Source of the DNA: Singulisphaera acidiphila DSM 18658
GTDB lineage: Bacteria > Planctomycetota > Planctomycetia > Isosphaerales > Isosphaeraceae
Direction of reading: 5' to 3'
Assembly (NCBI RefSeq): GCF_000242455.2
Contig: NC_019892.1
Location: 1,798,001 to 1,862,000, forward strand
DNA: 64,000 nucleotides
In this document: one piece after another, positions 62,738 through 64,000 of the stretch
How positions within the stretch are numbered: position 1 is the stretch's first letter
Layout of the letters: every line of letters starts with the position of its first letter
Made by a program: the position numbers and the translations under genes
The notes under the pieces: model-generated
Told to the model about the DNA's origin: nothing
Databases searched by the model: none
What the model saw: the letters and a program-made list of their open reading frames with translations, nothing else

Positions 62738-63907
62738 ATGAAGACGGTTCAGCGGCCGAGCCATTCCGGGGGGGCGTGGACCTTGGATCGACTTTCATCA
62801 AGCCTTCGTCCCGAATCGGCGCGGGCCGTGATCGGACTCGCCCTCCTGCTTCTCGCCACACTCTCCGGATCGAGAGCCCGGGCGGGCACGCCGCAAGTCC
62901 CCACCTACCCCGATCACACCAAGTTGCTGGTCGTCAGGAACGTCGAAGGGGCCGAGGTGCCGATCCGGTCGGCCACCGACTGGCAGGTCCGTCGGGCCCA
63001 CATCGTCGCCAGCCTCCAAGAAGTTATGGGACCCTTGCCCGGTGGCGAACGTCGCGTTCCGCTCGACCTCAAAGTCCTCGAAACGATCGACGAACCGAGC
63101 TTCATCCGCAAGAAGGTCAGCTATGCCAGCGAACCAGGCGATCGGGTCCCCGCCTGGCTCCTGATCCCGAAGTCGGCGGGCGATCAGGTCAAGCGCCCCG
63201 CAATGCTCTGCTTGCACCAGACCACCGCGATCGGCAAGGACGAGCCGACCGGTCTCGGGGGCAAGCCGAACCTCCACTACGCCAAGGAACTCGCGGAGCG
63301 TGGCTATGTCGTCATCGCCCCCGACTACCCCAACTTTGGCGAGCGCAAGGTCGATCCCTACGCCCTCGGCTACGCCAGCGCATCCATGAAGGGCATTTGG
63401 GACCACCTTCGAGCGGTCGACCTCCTCTGCTCGCTCGATGAGGTCGACCCCGACCGGATCGGCGTCATCGGGCACTCCCTGGGGGGACATAACTCCATCT
63501 TCGTGGCGCTCTTCGATCCCAGGATCAAGGCCGTGGTCTCGTCGTGCGGCTTCAATGCGTTCCCGTCCTACTACGACGGCAAGATCAACGGCTGGTCGCA
63601 CAAAGGCTACATGCCTCGGCTCAAGGATACGTATCAGCTTGACCTCAGCAAGGTTCCGTTCGATTTCCCGGAACTGGTCGCGGCCCTGGCGCCACGAGCC
63701 TTCTTCACAAACTCGCCGACGCGGGACGCTAACTTTGAGGTTGGGGGAGTCAAGCTGTGTCTCTCCGCTGCCGAGCCTGTCTTCCAGTTGCTCGGGGCCT
63801 CCGATCGACTCGTGGCGGTCTATCCGGACGCCGAACACGACTTCCCCAAGGCCGAGCGAATCCGCGCCTACGAGTTCCTCGACCGAAATCTCGCCTCGAT
63901 TCCTTGA
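62738..63907 (+). CDS. exported alpha/beta hydrolase
   Basis: A 389-residue exported hydrolase. ATG 62738 has GAAGGAG nine bases upstream. The signal region is long, with the hydrophobic core AVIGLALLLLATLSGSRARA at about residues 30-49. The mature part is an alpha/beta hydrolase of the dienelactone-hydrolase or acetyl-xylan-esterase kind: VPAWLLIPKSAGD, AMLCLHQTTAIGKDEPTG, YVVIAPDYPNFGERK, the nucleophile elbow GVIGHSLGGHNS, and a C-terminal His in YPDAEHDFPKAER. Planctomycetes have many such esterases for plant or algal polysaccharides; the ester cleaved here is unknown. Confidence 0.88.
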   Translation: MKTVQRPSHSGGAWTLDRLSSSLRPESARAVIGLALLLLATLSGSRARAGTPQVPTYPDHTKLLVVRNVEGAEVPIRSATDWQVRRAHIVASLQEVMGPLPGGERRVPLDLKVLETIDEPSFIRKKVSYASEPGDRVPAWLLIPKSAGDQVKRPAMLCLHQTTAIGKDEPTGLGGKPNLHYAKELAERGYVVIAPDYPNFGERKVDPYALGYASASMKGIWDHLRAVDLLCSLDEVDPDRIGVIGHSLGGHNSIFVALFDPRIKAVVSSCGFNAFPSYYDGKINGWSHKGYMPRLKDTYQLDLSKVPFDFPELVAALAPRAFFTNSPTRDANFEVGGVKLCLSAAEPVFQLLGASDRLVAVYPDAEHDFPKAERIRAYEFLDRNLASIP

Positions 63908-64000
63908 TTCGTGGGGGAGCCATGGCCGTCTGTTTTGCTCATGAGAAAATAAGCGTAATGAGGGGGATGGGCTGACCGGGTTCAGTTTCGTATCAGGATT

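Overview
The window looks like chromosomal DNA of a planctomycete, most likely a member of the Isosphaeraceae (inference from gene content; no 16S rRNA is present). Pointers are the high GC content, an H-X9-DG type (DUF1559) pseudopilin, a DUF1080 sugar-hydrolase-like secreted protein, a ThuA-domain protein, a giant membrane-anchored TPR protein, and small proteins of planctomycete type. Coding is on both strands with short operons. No rRNA or tRNA gene and no CRISPR array was found.

Layout. 0.4-8.2 kb: a CpaE/TadZ-like ATPase whose P-loop has lost both lysines, a small conserved protein with a textbook ribosome binding site, a group 2 sigma-70 factor, a PilZ protein, DUF1080 and a pseudopilin. 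8.2-19.4 kb: leftward metabolic and envelope genes (molybdopterin-domain protein, phosphoglycerate mutase apgM, a HELTH metallopeptidase, fumarase fumC, a 1546-residue TPR protein). 19.9-21.4 kb: a complete ISKra4-type insertion sequence with terminal inverted repeats, a 9-bp target duplication and an A8 slippery site joining its two reading frames. 21.5-26.6 kb: a leftward glycolate oxidase cluster (glcD, a ribbon-helix-helix-like gene, glcE, glcF).

26.7-29.4 kb is the most interesting stretch: a 2.7-kb mini-island next to the 3' end of recQ. It is bounded by two diverged direct copies (36 of 43 positions) of the recQ 3' end and carries a tyrosine recombinase ruined by three lesions, a small membrane protein and an intact AT-rich Abi-alpha (DUF4393) gene that reads directly out of the dead recombinase. 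I interpret it as a stranded integrative element that left behind a candidate phage-defence gene.

30.9-42.9 kb: rightward glycosyltransferase, an Nramp-related transporter without the usual metal motif, an MMPL/RND exporter, an acyltransferase 3, and a rare fusion of a D-aminoacylase with a YtcJ-type amidohydrolase, facing a ThuA protein. 43.0-49.1 kb: an IS701-type element and an IS1380-type element, both with TTAG target duplications. The second splits a TAT-exported beta-propeller gene downstream of a redoxin; removing it restores an exact 542-codon frame. 49.3-53.2 kb: an ABC exporter whose ATPase carries a fused membrane-anchored C-terminal domain, and a coupled pair of related small helical proteins. 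53.3-64 kb: polyprenol-phosphate mannosyltransferase-like GT2, a structured intergenic element resembling a 6S-like RNA, an ExeA-like ATPase, an ABC-2 exporter, a glycosyltransferase-like frame running antisense into the ABC permease, a D-amino-acid aminotransferase, a thioredoxin-like protein lacking both cysteines, and a secreted alpha/beta hydrolase.

Functions are assigned by reading motifs and recalled family patterns; no database search was possible.
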